Source: Streptosporangium canum (GTDB taxonomy: Bacteria > Actinomycetota > Actinomycetes > Streptosporangiales > Streptosporangiaceae). From it: DNA of 64,000 nucleotides. The stretch covers positions 186,001 to 250,000 of the forward strand of contig NZ_FOQY01000008.1 of NCBI RefSeq assembly GCF_900113865.1, written 5' to 3'. Each line of letters opens with the position of its first letter. The first letter of the stretch is position 1. This document shows, piece after piece, positions 51,109 to 60,463 of the stretch. The position numbers and the translations under genes are program-made. A model generated the notes under the pieces. That model searched no databases. It was not told the DNA's origin and saw only the letters and a list, made by a program, of their open reading frames with translations.

Positions 51109-52521
51109 TCAGAGCCCGTACTCCTCCAGCAGCCGCAGCCAGACCTCGCTCACCGTCGGGAAGGACGGGACGGCGTGCCAGAGCCGGTCCAGCGTCACCT
51201 CGGCGGTGACCGCGACCGTCGCGGAGTGCAGCAGCTCGGCCACGTCCGGCCCGGCGAACGTCACGCCCAGCAGGACGCGCCGGTCCTCGTCCACGACGGC
51301 CTTGGCCCTGCCCCGGTAGCCGTCGCCGAGCAGGTAGGCCCCCGACACCGCGCCCAGGTCGTACTCGATCACGCGCACGTCGAACCCCTCGGCCCTGGCG
51401 GCGGCCTCGGTCCGGCCGACGGCGCAGACCTGCGGGTCGGTGAAGACCACCTGCGGCGCCCCGTACCCGTCCGCCGCGTCCCGCATCGCGGGCAGGTCGT
51501 CACGCTCCCCCCGCGCCCGTGCCGCGATGACGTCGCCGCACACCCGGGCCTGGTACTTGCCCATGTGGGTGAGCAGGTTGCGGCCGTTGACGTCGCCCAC
51601 GGCGTACAGCCAGCCGTCGGCGACGCCGGTCGCGCGCATGCTGTCGTCGACCCGGACCGGATCGGTGTCCGGCAGGCCGACGGCGCCGAGCCCGAGATCA
51701 CCGGTCGCGGGCCTGCGGCCGGTGGCCACCAGCAGTTCGTCGGCCTCCACCGGCGCGCCCTCGGCGAGGTGGACGGTCACCGGGCCGCCCGGCTCGCGCC
51801 GTTCGACCCCGGTCACCTGGGCGCCGGTGCGCACCCGGACGCCGCCGTCGCGGAGCGAGGCCGCCAGGAGCTCTCCGGCGAACGGTTCCATCCGGCCGAG
51901 CAGCGCGTGCCCGCGCACCAGCATCGTCGTCTCCTCGGCGCCGAGCCCGTGCAGGGCCTGCGCCATCTCGCAGGCCACCACGCCTCCGCCCAGCACGGCC
52001 AGCCGTCTCGGGACGGCGCGGACGCCGGTCGCCTCGCGGCTCGTCCACGGTGAGGCCTCCGCCAGCCCGGGGATCGGCGGGATCACCGGGCGGCTGCCGG
52101 TGGCCAGCACGACGGCGTGCCGGGCGCGCAGCAGGCGGGTGGAGCCGTCGGAGGCGGTCACCTCGACCTGCCTGGGGCCCCGCAGCCGCCCGCGTCCCCG
52201 GAAGAACTCCGCCGGGACGTCCTTGATCCACTGCACCTGCCTGCCGTCGTCCAGGTGCGACACGGCCTCGTCGCGCCGGGCGAGCACGGCGTCGACGTCG
52301 ATCGGCCGCAGAGCCAGGCCGGGCACCCGGCCGACGTCCGCCGCCAGCTCCACCGGGCGGAGCAGGGCCTTGCTGGGGATGCAGGCCCAGTAGGCGCACT
52401 CCCCGCCCGCCCGCTCCTCCTCCACCACCGCGGCGCTCAGCCCGCCGCGGGCCGCGCGGGCCACGACGTTCTCGCCCGCGGGGCCGGCGCCTATCACGAT
52501 CACGTCGAACTCGTCGGACAC
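51109..52521 (-). CDS. FAD-dependent pyridine nucleotide-disulfide oxidoreductase
   Basis: A class I flavoprotein disulfide reductase of 470 residues, like dihydrolipoamide dehydrogenase or mercuric reductase. FAD site VIVIGAGPAGENVVARAA; redox disulfide GGECAYWACIPSKAL, where Cys pairs across four residues but C-A-Y-W-A-C replaces the common C-L-N-V-G-C; NAD(P) site VLGGGVVACEMAQAL; second FAD block LYAVGDVNG. The C-terminal interface keeps HAVPSFPTVSE in place of the LPD HAHPTLSE. The GTG start follows GGGAGGTAG; a longer frame is less likely. The true substrate is uncertain, and no 2-oxoacid dehydrogenase genes are nearby. Confidence 0.9.
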   Translation of the reverse strand: MSDEFDVIVIGAGPAGENVVARAARGGLSAAVVEEERAGGECAYWACIPSKALLRPVELAADVGRVPGLALRPIDVDAVLARRDEAVSHLDDGRQVQWIKDVPAEFFRGRGRLRGPRQVEVTASDGSTRLLRARHAVVLATGSRPVIPPIPGLAEASPWTSREATGVRAVPRRLAVLGGGVVACEMAQALHGLGAEETTMLVRGHALLGRMEPFAGELLAASLRDGGVRVRTGAQVTGVERREPGGPVTVHLAEGAPVEADELLVATGRRPATGDLGLGAVGLPDTDPVRVDDSMRATGVADGWLYAVGDVNGRNLLTHMGKYQARVCGDVIAARARGERDDLPAMRDAADGYGAPQVVFTDPQVCAVGRTEAAARAEGFDVRVIEYDLGAVSGAYLLGDGYRGRAKAVVDEDRRVLLGVTFAGPDVAELLHSATVAVTAEVTLDRLWHAVPSFPTVSEVWLRLLEEYGL

Positions 52522-52733
52522 GACTACCTCCCAGAGCATACGAGCCGATCACCGTGGTCAGTGTGACGGCGCCGGCCGCACCAGCTTCGCAGCCTCGCCG
52601 TGGCGGGCGCGTGGCGGAGGGCGGTCGAAGGGGACGAACGCATGCTGGAGAAGCGCCCCGTTCCGGTATCTTTCGTCAGTCGCCGGGTTTCCGTGGCTTC
52701 AGGCACACAAAGCTTCTGTGAGATGGGAATTCG

Positions 52734-54344
52734 ATGACCACCGACCATGCGCGCCCGGCCGGCTCCGGGCGGCGCCGCTGGAGCGCGCAGACGTGGTTCA
52801 ACGTCGTGCTGCTGGCCATGGCGGTGCTCCTCGGCCTGTCGGCGGTGATCGGCGCCACCGTCCTGCGGAACGCCGCGCAGGCGTCCGACCGCCTCATCGA
52901 CGAGATCTCGGTGGGCAGGATCCAGGCGGAACGCATGCAGACGGCCCTGGTGAACCAGGAGACCGGGCTGCGGGGTTTCGTCCTCACCGGCAAGGAGGAG
53001 TTCCTCCAGCCGTACGAGGACGGGCAGCGTAGCCAGCTCGTCGCGTCGTCGCAGATCCGGACGGTGGCGCCGAGGGCGCGAGCGCTGCCGGCGCTGGAGG
53101 CGGTCGACCGGCTGAGCGCCCAGTGGCGCTCCGGTTACGCGGAACCGATGATCGAGCACGTGCGCGCCGCCGGGCCGGAGACCGTCAGCGCCGGGCAGGC
53201 CGAGGGCGGCAAGCGGGCCTTCGACGCCGTCCGCGGCGCGCTCGACGACCAGAACGCCGCCTGGGACCGGGCCAGGGACACCGCGCGCGCCGAGCTGGCC
53301 GCCGCCCGCACCGTCCGGGACGTGACCTTCTTCGCCATCCTGGTCGCCTTCCTGGTCACCGTCATCACGGTGGCGATGCTGCTGCGGATCGCGGTGTTCC
53401 GCCCCCTCGCCCGCCTGGGCGACGCCTCGCGCCGCGTCACCAGCGGTGACTTCGACTACCACGTCGACACCGGCGGGCCCGCGGACCTCGCCGCGCTGGC
53501 CGGTGACATGGAGGCGATGCGCCGGCGGATCGTCAGCGAGCTGGAGGAGGCCCGCGCCTCCCGGCAGCAGATCGCGGCGCAGGCCGAGGAACTGAAGCGC
53601 TCCAACGCCGAGCTTGAGCAGTTCGCCTACGTGGCCTCCCACGACCTGCAGGAACCGCTGCGCAAGATCGCCTCCTTCTGCCAGATGCTCCAGCAGCGCT
53701 ACGCCTCCCAGCTCGACGACAGGGCCAACACCTACATCGACTTCGCCGTCGACGGCGCCAAGCGCATGCAGGTGCTCATCAACGAGCTGCTCACCTTCTC
53801 CCGGGTGGGGCGCGTCCATCAGGAGCCCGTCGAGATGGACCTCAACGACGTGGTCGACCGGGCGCTGGTCAACCTCTCCGCCGCCGTGGAGGAGTCCGAG
53901 GCCGAGATCGACGTCGGCGACCTGCCGGTGATCGTCGGTGACCGGACCCAGTTCGTGATGTTCTGGCAGAACCTGATCGGCAACTCCCTGAAGTTCCGCG
54001 ACGCGGACCGCAGGCCGCACATCCGGATCGAGGCCGAGGAACAGGACGGGCAGTGGCGGATGACCCTGACCGACAACGGCATCGGTATCGCCCCCAACTT
54101 CGCCGAGAAGATCTTCATCATCTTCCAGCGGCTCCACCACCGCGACGCCTACGAGGGCACCGGGATCGGCCTGGCGCTCTGCCGGAAGATCGTCGAACAG
54201 CATCAGGGGAGGATCTGGCTCGACACCGACCACACCGGCGGGGCCCGCTTCGTCGTCACCCTGCCCGTCACGGTGCCGCCGCAAGAGACGTCGAAGGAGA
54301 CGCCGCAGGAGACGGTGCCGGTGGCCGCCGGTGAGGACGGCTGA
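52734..54344 (+). CDS. CHASE3-HAMP sensor histidine kinase
   Basis: A membrane histidine kinase of 536 residues. TM1 (about 21-43), an extracytoplasmic CHASE3 domain (about 45-190; NQETGLRGFVLTGKEEFLQPY is diagnostic), TM2 (about 196-218), HAMP (about 220-275), a short coiled coil, HisKA with the phospho-acceptor His303 (AYVASHDLQEPLRKI) and a HATPase_c domain (WQNLIGNSLKFRD, LTDNGIGIAPNFAEKIF, YEGTGIGLALCRKI). The tail is a short Gln/Glu/Thr repeat. The DLQEPLRKI class often belongs to phytochrome-like or orphan kinases. No response regulator is adjacent. An Lrp/AsnC gene follows. Confidence 0.94.
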   Translation: MTTDHARPAGSGRRRWSAQTWFNVVLLAMAVLLGLSAVIGATVLRNAAQASDRLIDEISVGRIQAERMQTALVNQETGLRGFVLTGKEEFLQPYEDGQRSQLVASSQIRTVAPRARALPALEAVDRLSAQWRSGYAEPMIEHVRAAGPETVSAGQAEGGKRAFDAVRGALDDQNAAWDRARDTARAELAAARTVRDVTFFAILVAFLVTVITVAMLLRIAVFRPLARLGDASRRVTSGDFDYHVDTGGPADLAALAGDMEAMRRRIVSELEEARASRQQIAAQAEELKRSNAELEQFAYVASHDLQEPLRKIASFCQMLQQRYASQLDDRANTYIDFAVDGAKRMQVLINELLTFSRVGRVHQEPVEMDLNDVVDRALVNLSAAVEESEAEIDVGDLPVIVGDRTQFVMFWQNLIGNSLKFRDADRRPHIRIEAEEQDGQWRMTLTDNGIGIAPNFAEKIFIIFQRLHHRDAYEGTGIGLALCRKIVEQHQGRIWLDTDHTGGARFVVTLPVTVPPQETSKETPQETVPVAAGEDG

Positions 54345-54441
54345 GCCCGGTGACGGCCGGGCGGAAGACGATCCTGGTTGGGACCATGCCGTGACCATGG
54401 GGCGGCGCGGGCGGCCACCGGGTGCCGTTACCGTTGATCGG

Positions 54442-54918
54442 GTGGAGGAGATCGACCGCCGAATCGTGACATTGCTGGCCAGGGATGGCCGGATGAGCTT
54501 CACCGACCTTGCCAGGGAGACCGGGCTGTCGGTGTCGGCGGTGCATCAGAGGGTGCGTCGGCTGGAGAAGCGCGGGGTGGTGCGGGGATACGCCGCGCTG
54601 GTCGACTACGACGCGATCGGCCTGTCGCTCACCGCGTTCGTGTCCATCAAGCCGATCGACCCGGCCGCCGCCGACGACGCCCCCGAACGGCTGGCCCACC
54701 TGAGCGCCATCGAGGCCTGCCACAGCGTGGCCGGGGACGAGAGCTACATCCTCAAGGTGCGGGTGGCGTCGCCGCTCGCCCTGGAGGAGCTGCTCAACCA
54801 GATCCGCAGCGCGGCCAATGTCTCGACCCGGACGACGGTGGTGCTCAGCACGCCGTACGAACACCGTGCCCCCGAGCTGGTCGACCCGGACACCGGCAAG
54901 CCCGACGACCCCGCCTGA
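54442..54918 (+). CDS. Lrp/AsnC family transcriptional regulator
   Basis: A feast/famine regulator of about 158 residues. The N-terminal winged helix is IDRRIVTLLARDGRMSFTDLA, with recognition helix LSVSAVHQRVRRLEKRGVVRG. The C-terminal RAM ligand domain is TAFVSIKPID...EACHSVAGDESYILKVRVASP. The GTG chosen gives the normal family length, and a TACCGT box just before it suggests a leaderless message. An ATG 15 codons upstream (54397) is an alternative. Its targets are unknown; it lies about 100 bp after the histidine kinase. Confidence 0.9.
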   Translation: MEEIDRRIVTLLARDGRMSFTDLARETGLSVSAVHQRVRRLEKRGVVRGYAALVDYDAIGLSLTAFVSIKPIDPAAADDAPERLAHLSAIEACHSVAGDESYILKVRVASPLALEELLNQIRSAANVSTRTTVVLSTPYEHRAPELVDPDTGKPDDPA

Positions 54919-54964
54919 GACCTCCCCGCCTCTCCGGCGCGCCTCACCGTGCCCTGACGCGGCA

Positions 54965-55000
54965 CGGGTACGGCTCCCGCCGCGGCGGGAACCGTACCCG
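54965..55000. terminator. Bidirectional hairpin terminator
   Basis: An 18-bp inverted repeat with one mismatch (54965-54982 with 54983-55000, CGGGTACGGCTCCCGCCG). It lies between the converging Lrp/AsnC gene and the sugar-kinase operon end. Confidence 0.75.
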
Positions 55001-55006
55001 GCACGC

Positions 55007-55975
55007 TCACGCCATGGCGTGGAAGTGGGCGCGGAGGCGGGTCTTGGCCTCCTCGGTGGCGCCGAGGGCGTCCAGGCCGAGCAGGGCCGCGCCCATGATG
55101 GGCGGGACATCGGCGACGATCAGCTTGGCCTGGGGCGCCTGCTCGGCGAAACGCCGCTCGATCAGGTCGCTCAGCAGCGGGTCGCGGGCGGTCAGCACGC
55201 CGCCGCCCAGGACCACTTCCATCGGGGTGCCCAGCAGGTCCAGGCGGCGCAGCGCGACCACGGCGAGGACGGTGACCTCGTCGGCCATCCGGACCACGAT
55301 CGAGCGGGCCACCTCGTCGCCGGTGGCGGCGACGGCCATCAGCACCGGCACCAGCTCGTGCAGCCTGAACGGGGACAGGTCGCCGAAGTGGATGGCCAGT
55401 GCCGCCTCCTCGACGGTGCGGGTGCCGAAGTGCTCGCGGACCGCGCGGTCCAGCGCGGTGGCCGGGCCCCGGCCGTCCTCGGCCCGGACGGCGTGCCAGA
55501 GCGCCTCCTCGCCCAGCCCCATCCCGCCGCCCCAGTCGCCGGTGAGCCGGCCGAGGGCCGGATACCTGGCGACCTCCCCGGTGGGGGAGACCCCCACGGC
55601 GTTGATGCCCGCACCGCACACCACGGCCACGCCCGCGGGCCCGGAGGCGCCGGCGCGCAGGAGCGCGAAGGTGTCGTTGCCGACCACCACGTCCCGGCCG
55701 TACTCGCGGGCGAGGATCTCGTCGCGGATGGCCTCCTCCTCGACCGGCAGGTCGGCGCCGGCGACATAGGCGGCCACGTGGTCGGCGAACGGCGGCACGA
55801 GGTCCGATCCGAGCAGCCGTACGGCGTCGCCGACCACGTCGATCGCGACGCCCACCCCCGCGCTCTGCGGCTCGAAGGCCGCGCCGCGGCCGGTGGCCAG
55901 GACGGAGCCGTCCTCGCCGACCAGCGCGACGTCGGTCTTGCTGTTGCCGCCGTCCACGGCCAGGACGGTTCTCAC
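55007..55975 (-). CDS. BadF/BadG/BcrA/BcrD-type ATPase, N-acetylglucosamine kinase-like
   Basis: A 322-residue ASKHA-fold kinase. The phosphate-1 loop is LAVDGGNSKTDVALVGEDG, with further ATP sites VAVVCGAGINAVG and GGGMGLGEEALWHAVRAEDG and the adenosine motif VVLGGGVLTARDP. The family includes GlcNAc and other sugar kinases. It is the last gene of the ROK-ABC-GH4 operon, with its ATG overlapping the GH4 stop (ATGA). It may phosphorylate the imported sugar before or after GH4 cleavage (inference). The substrate is not readable from sequence. Confidence 0.88.
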   Translation of the reverse strand: MRTVLAVDGGNSKTDVALVGEDGSVLATGRGAAFEPQSAGVGVAIDVVGDAVRLLGSDLVPPFADHVAAYVAGADLPVEEEAIRDEILAREYGRDVVVGNDTFALLRAGASGPAGVAVVCGAGINAVGVSPTGEVARYPALGRLTGDWGGGMGLGEEALWHAVRAEDGRGPATALDRAVREHFGTRTVEEAALAIHFGDLSPFRLHELVPVLMAVAATGDEVARSIVVRMADEVTVLAVVALRRLDLLGTPMEVVLGGGVLTARDPLLSDLIERRFAEQAPQAKLIVADVPPIMGAALLGLDALGATEEAKTRLRAHFHAMA

Positions 55976-57231
55976 GTGGTCGCCCAGGGCAGGTGCCGGC
56001 GGTTGGCGTCGACGAGGCGCCGGGCCAGGTCGTCCGAGAGCGAGGCCTGACCGATCAGCGGATGGGCCAGCAGCGCGTCCGAGACGCGCTCCTCGCCGCC
56101 GTGCAGGGCCGCCTCCAGCGCCAGCGTCTCATAGGCCGTGACGTGGGCGACGAGCCCGGCGAAGAGCGGCTCGACGGGGTCCACCGGCAGCGCCGCCGCC
56201 CCCGTGGCGGTGATCCTGGCCGGGACCTCGATGACCGCGTCGTCGGCCAGGAACGGCAGCGTGCCGTCGTTGCGCAGGTTGACCACCTGGGTGTCGCCGC
56301 GGTCGCCGAGCAGCGAGGCGATCAGCGCCACCGCGGCCTCGGAGTAGAACGCCCCGCCGCGCTTCTCCAGCAGTTCGGGCTTGGTGTCCACCGACGGGTC
56401 GGCGTACATCTCCAGCAGCGTCGCCTCCATCGCCGCGACCTCCGCCGCCCGCGAGGGCTTGGTCCGCTGCTCCTCCACCACGAGGTCGTGCTCGTAGAAG
56501 TAGCGCAGGTAGTAGGAGGGCACCACGCCGAGGCGGCGGATCAGGCCGGCCGTCAGGCCGACGTCCTGGGCGATCTCCTCGCCGTGGCTCTCCAGCAGCC
56601 GCGGGAGCACGTCCACCCCGTCCAGGTGGACGGCCCGCTCCCAGGTCAGGTGGTTCAGGCCCACGTGGCCCAGGGAGATCCGCTCCGGGGCGACCCCCAG
56701 CTTCGCGGCGAAGCGGCGCTGGAAGCCGATGGCCACGTTGCACAGGCCGATGGCCCGGTGGCCGGCCTCCAGCAGCGCCCTGGTGACGATGCCCACCGGG
56801 TTGGTGAAGTCGACGATCCAGGCGTCGGGCGCGTGCCGGCGGATCTTCTCGGCGATGTCCAGCACCACCGGGACCGTGCGCAGCGCCTTGGCCAGGCCGC
56901 CCGCGCCGGTGGTCTCCTGGCCGACGCAGCCGCACTCCAGCGGCAGCGTCTCGTCCACGTCGCGCGCCGCCTGGCCGCCGACGCGCAGCTGGAGCAGGAC
57001 GGCCTGCGCCCCGCTCACGCCCTCCTCGACCGAGGTGGTCGCGACGACCCCGGCCGGGTGACCGGCGCGCGCCAGCATGCGCCGGGCCATCCCGGCGACC
57101 GGCTCCAGCCGGCGGACGTCCGGGTCGACCAGCGCGATCTCGGTGAGGGGGAGCTCGTCCCGGAGCCGCGCGAATCCGTCGATCAGCTCCGGCGTATACG
57201 TCGAGCCGCCCCCGACAACGGCGAGTTTCAC
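55972..57231 (-). CDS. Glycoside hydrolase family 4 (6-phospho-beta-glucosidase-like)
   Basis: An NAD- and Mn-dependent glycosidase of 419 residues, using a redox elimination mechanism. The NAD loop is MKLAVVGGGSTYTPELIDG. NPVGIVTRALLEAGH and GLCNVAIGFQRRFA contain the metal-binding Cys. HVGLNHLTWER supplies a His ligand. The sequence style (DETLPLECGCVGQETTGAGG) is that of 6-phospho-beta-glucosidases (CelF/LicH group). The start is GTG, overlapping the permease stop. Such enzymes normally need a PTS-phosphorylated substrate, but here the importer is an ABC system and a kinase gene follows. Confidence 0.92.
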   Translation of the reverse strand: MKLAVVGGGSTYTPELIDGFARLRDELPLTEIALVDPDVRRLEPVAGMARRMLARAGHPAGVVATTSVEEGVSGAQAVLLQLRVGGQAARDVDETLPLECGCVGQETTGAGGLAKALRTVPVVLDIAEKIRRHAPDAWIVDFTNPVGIVTRALLEAGHRAIGLCNVAIGFQRRFAAKLGVAPERISLGHVGLNHLTWERAVHLDGVDVLPRLLESHGEEIAQDVGLTAGLIRRLGVVPSYYLRYFYEHDLVVEEQRTKPSRAAEVAAMEATLLEMYADPSVDTKPELLEKRGGAFYSEAAVALIASLLGDRGDTQVVNLRNDGTLPFLADDAVIEVPARITATGAAALPVDPVEPLFAGLVAHVTAYETLALEAALHGGEERVSDALLAHPLIGQASLSDDLARRLVDANRRHLPWATT

Positions 57232-58124
57232 CCTTTTACTCCTGTCAGCGTTACGCCCTCGATGAAGACTCTCTGGGCGAAGAAGAACACGATGATCACC
57301 GGGGCCATGACGAGAAGGGTCGCCGCCATGGTGAGGTTCCACTGCACGCTGTGCAGCGCCCGGAAGGACGCCAGCCCGAGGGAGAGCGTCCAGTTTTCCT
57401 CGTTGATCTGGGCGTAAAGCAGCGGCCCATAGTAGTCGTTCCAGCAGTAGAAGAACTGGAACAGGGCCACCGCCGCGATCGCCGGCCGTGCCATCGGCAG
57501 GATCACCCTGACCAGGGTCCGGAAGTCCGAGCAGCCGTCCACGCGGGCGGCCTCGGTGTACTCCCTGGGGATCGTGATCAGGAACTGCCGGAGCAGGAAG
57601 ATCGAGAAGGCGTCGCCGAGCAGCATCGGCAGGATCAGCGGCCACAGCGTGCCGGTGAGCTCGAAGCGTGCCCAGATGAGATAGACGGGGACGGCGATGA
57701 CCTGCGGGGGCAGCATCATCATCGTGATGACCGCCAGGAAGGCCAGTTTCCGGCCCCGGAAGCGGAACCGGGCCATCGCGTAGGCCACCGGGACCGACGA
57801 CAGCAGCATGAACAGGGTGCCGAGCCCGGCGTACATGAACGTGTTGCCCAGCCAGCCCAGCAGGTGCGACCTGGCGAACACCTCGGCGAAGTTGCCCCAG
57901 TTCCAGCTGTCCGGCCACAGCTCGCCGGTGAGCGCCTGGTCGTCGGTCATCAGCGCGGTCAGCGCCACGAACACCAGCGGGCCGATGAACATCAGCGACA
58001 GCGCCACGGCGAGGGCGTGGGTGGCGATCCAGTACAGCGTCCTGCGGACGCGGCCGCCGCGCGTATCCGTACGGCGGGCGGGGGAGGCGGCGGCGGGCGG
58101 CCTGGTGGCCAGGGTGGTCGTCAC
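57228..58124 (-). CDS. Sugar ABC transporter permease (MalG-like)
   Basis: A permease of 298 residues, six helices, with a 25-residue basic N-terminal extension. The EAA loop is YTEAARVDGCSDFRTLVRVILPMARP. The family blocks NTFMYAGLGTLFMLLSSVPVAYAMARF and FFYCWNDYYGPLLY are clear. The GTG start overlaps the upstream permease stop (GTGA). Confidence 0.93.
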   Translation of the reverse strand: MTTTLATRPPAAASPARRTDTRGGRVRRTLYWIATHALAVALSLMFIGPLVFVALTALMTDDQALTGELWPDSWNWGNFAEVFARSHLLGWLGNTFMYAGLGTLFMLLSSVPVAYAMARFRFRGRKLAFLAVITMMMLPPQVIAVPVYLIWARFELTGTLWPLILPMLLGDAFSIFLLRQFLITIPREYTEAARVDGCSDFRTLVRVILPMARPAIAAVALFQFFYCWNDYYGPLLYAQINEENWTLSLGLASFRALHSVQWNLTMAATLLVMAPVIIVFFFAQRVFIEGVTLTGVKG

Positions 58125-59068
58125 CGGTTGCCTCCTTCGTCGTCGGTGAACGCGCGGAACTGGCGGAGCAGGACGAGGGTGAAGATCATGGAGGCCGCGA
58201 ACAGCAGCAGCGCCAGCACACAGGCGTAACCCATGCTGAAGTCGCGGAAGCCCGCGTGGAACAGCCACTGGGGCAGCGTCAGCGTGGACATCTCGGGGTA
58301 GCCCGGCACGAAGCTGCTGCCGGGGGAGTCGGTGACCCCGGCGGCGACCCGGGAGGCGATCATCGCCTGGGTGAAGTACTGCAGGGCGTAGATGACGCCG
58401 GTGACCGTGGAGAACATCAGCACCGGGGAGATCATCGGCAGCGTGATGCTCCGGAACTGCCGCCACCCGCCCGCCCCGTCGATGGCCGCGGCCTCGTACA
58501 GGTGCTTGGGCACGTCCAGCAGCGCCGCGAGGAAGATCATCATCGTGTTGCCGATGCCCCACATGGCCAGCAGGGTCAGGCCGGGCTTGGCCCAGTCCCT
58601 GTCGCCGAACCAGTCGGGGGCGGCGATCCCGAAGAACTCGATGATCTGGTTGAGCGGCCCCGAGGGGTTCATCAGGAAGACGAAGGAGACGGTCCCGGCC
58701 ACCAGCGGCACCAGCGACGGCAGGTAGAACACCGTGCGGAAGAAGCCCGCCCCCGCCTTCAGGCGGGTGAGGAGCTGGGCCACGGCCAGGCCGAAGAGAA
58801 CCTGCGCGGGGACCATGAACACCACCAGCCACAGCGTGTTCCTGATGGAGATCCAGGCCCGGTCGTCATGGAAGAAGTAGCGGTAGTTGTCCAGGCCGGT
58901 GAACTCCAGCGTGAACAGGTCGTAGCGGTGGAAGGAGAAGTAGGCCGTCGCCACGAGGGGGTAGACGAAGAAGACCGCGAACCCGATCAGCCAGGGTGAC
59001 ATCCAGAGGAGGGCCTTGCGGCCCTCGCGGCGCGCCCGCGGGGGCGGCGCCGCGTGGGTGACGCTCAT
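58121..59068 (-). CDS. Sugar ABC transporter permease (MalF-like)
   Basis: A permease of 315 residues. Signatures are LLWMSPWLIGFAVFFVYPL, YFSFHRYDLFTLEFTGLDNY, and the EAA loop YEAAAIDGAGGWRQFRSITLPMISP. Six helices are expected. It starts 6 bp after the binding-protein stop. No ATPase gene belongs to this operon, so a shared ATPase (MsiK type) encoded elsewhere is presumably used. Confidence 0.93.
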   Translation of the reverse strand: MSVTHAAPPPRARREGRKALLWMSPWLIGFAVFFVYPLVATAYFSFHRYDLFTLEFTGLDNYRYFFHDDRAWISIRNTLWLVVFMVPAQVLFGLAVAQLLTRLKAGAGFFRTVFYLPSLVPLVAGTVSFVFLMNPSGPLNQIIEFFGIAAPDWFGDRDWAKPGLTLLAMWGIGNTMMIFLAALLDVPKHLYEAAAIDGAGGWRQFRSITLPMISPVLMFSTVTGVIYALQYFTQAMIASRVAAGVTDSPGSSFVPGYPEMSTLTLPQWLFHAGFRDFSMGYACVLALLLFAASMIFTLVLLRQFRAFTDDEGGNR

Positions 59069-59074
59069 CGAGGA

Positions 59075-60433
59075 TCAGCCCCCGGAGAGCTTCAGCTTGT
59101 CGTTGACACGCTTGTCGACCCCGGCGAGCCCGGCGTCGATGTCCTTGACCGAGCCCTTCTCCCACTGGTGCATGAACTCCTGGATCGCCTCCTGGTTGAA
59201 GGTGCTGTTGACGCTGGAGGGCATCGTGCTGGTCCTGGGGTGGGAGAAGATGTCGATGAAGGTCTGGAAGTTCGCGTCCTTCTTCAGGTCCGGCGACTCC
59301 AGCGAGGCCTTGGTGGTGGGCACGTTGCGCAGGGCGTTGGAGAGGGTGACCAGGGCGGCGGTGTCGGTGGTCAGATACTTCACCAGCTCCCAGGCGGCCT
59401 GCGGGTTCTTGGCGCCCTTGGGCACGCCGATCACCGTGCCGGCGGTGAAGCCGCTGCCGTACAGGTCGGGCTTGTCGTCGGCGACCGGGAGCGGAGCGGT
59501 GCCGTACTCCAGGTCCTCGGCCTCATTGGCGATCATGGCGTTGCGCCATTCGCCGTCGAGCACCATGGCGACCTTGCCCTTGTAGAACGGGTGGTCGGCC
59601 GACCACTCCTGGCCCAGGCTCTTGCGGAACTTGTCGAGCTTGTCGTAGCCGTACCAGTCGACGAGCTCCTTCTGCCACTGCAGGAGCCGCTTCCAGGCGG
59701 GGTCGGAGCCGATCGCCGAGGTGCCGTCCGGGTTGTACCACTTGGCGCCGACCATGGGGGCCAGGTGCGAGGCGGTGTTCTCGTAGTACTCGAAGCTCGG
59801 GATGAAACCGGCGACCTTGATGGTCCCGTCCGCGTCGCGGACCGTGAGCTTCTTGGTGAGCTCGGTCAGCTCCGACAGCGTCTTGGGCGGCTGGGCGCCC
59901 TTCATCAGGGCCTTGTTGTAGTAGAGCCCGTAGGCGTCGGCGAGCAGCGGCATCACGCAGCGTCTGCCGTCGAACTCGGTGTAGGAGCGCGAAGCCTCCG
60001 GCAGCACCGACAGGTCGATGCCGTCCTGCCGGATCACCGGGGTGAGGTCCTGGAACGTTCCGCTCTTGCACCACTGGGCGACGTTGTCGGTGGTGAAGGA
60101 GGACGCGACGTCCGGGGCCTTCCCGCCGCGCACCGCCTGGGTGATCTGGTCGTCCTGGACGCCCTTGACCAGCTTGACGGTGATCTGCGGGAACTTCTGG
60201 CGGAACCCGGCCACGGCGTCCTCGAACGCCTTCACCTCGGCGGGCGCCGAGAAACCGTGCCACAGCTCGATGGCGACGGCCGGGAGGGAGGCGGAGGCGG
60301 AGCTCGAGGGCTTGGGCTGGGCCCCGAGCGCGGGCGCGCTCTCCTTGCCCGCGGTGCAGGCGGTCAGTGCCGCGGCCGTGAGGGCGGCGGTGGCGGGAAT
60401 GAGAAAGCGTCGGTGCACGACGGCTGCCTCCAT
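59075..60433 (-). CDS. Extracellular sugar-binding lipoprotein
   Basis: The solute-binding component, 452 residues. Lipoprotein signal RRFLIPATAALTAAALTAC with Cys26, then a Ser/Ala-rich tether. The mature domain has IELWHGFSAPAEVKAFEDAV, VKLVKGVQDDQITQAVRGG, DAYGLYYNKALMKG and FIPSFEYYENTASHLAPMVGA, typical of CUT1 binding proteins. It starts 31 bp after the ROK regulator stop. The neighbouring GH4 enzyme and kinase suggest a beta-glucoside or related disaccharide. Confidence 0.92.
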   Translation of the reverse strand: MEAAVVHRRFLIPATAALTAAALTACTAGKESAPALGAQPKPSSSASASLPAVAIELWHGFSAPAEVKAFEDAVAGFRQKFPQITVKLVKGVQDDQITQAVRGGKAPDVASSFTTDNVAQWCKSGTFQDLTPVIRQDGIDLSVLPEASRSYTEFDGRRCVMPLLADAYGLYYNKALMKGAQPPKTLSELTELTKKLTVRDADGTIKVAGFIPSFEYYENTASHLAPMVGAKWYNPDGTSAIGSDPAWKRLLQWQKELVDWYGYDKLDKFRKSLGQEWSADHPFYKGKVAMVLDGEWRNAMIANEAEDLEYGTAPLPVADDKPDLYGSGFTAGTVIGVPKGAKNPQAAWELVKYLTTDTAALVTLSNALRNVPTTKASLESPDLKKDANFQTFIDIFSHPRTSTMPSSVNSTFNQEAIQEFMHQWEKGSVKDIDAGLAGVDKRVNDKLKLSGG

Positions 60434-60463
60434 GCGTGTGGGGGGATCACGAGGGGACGGGGG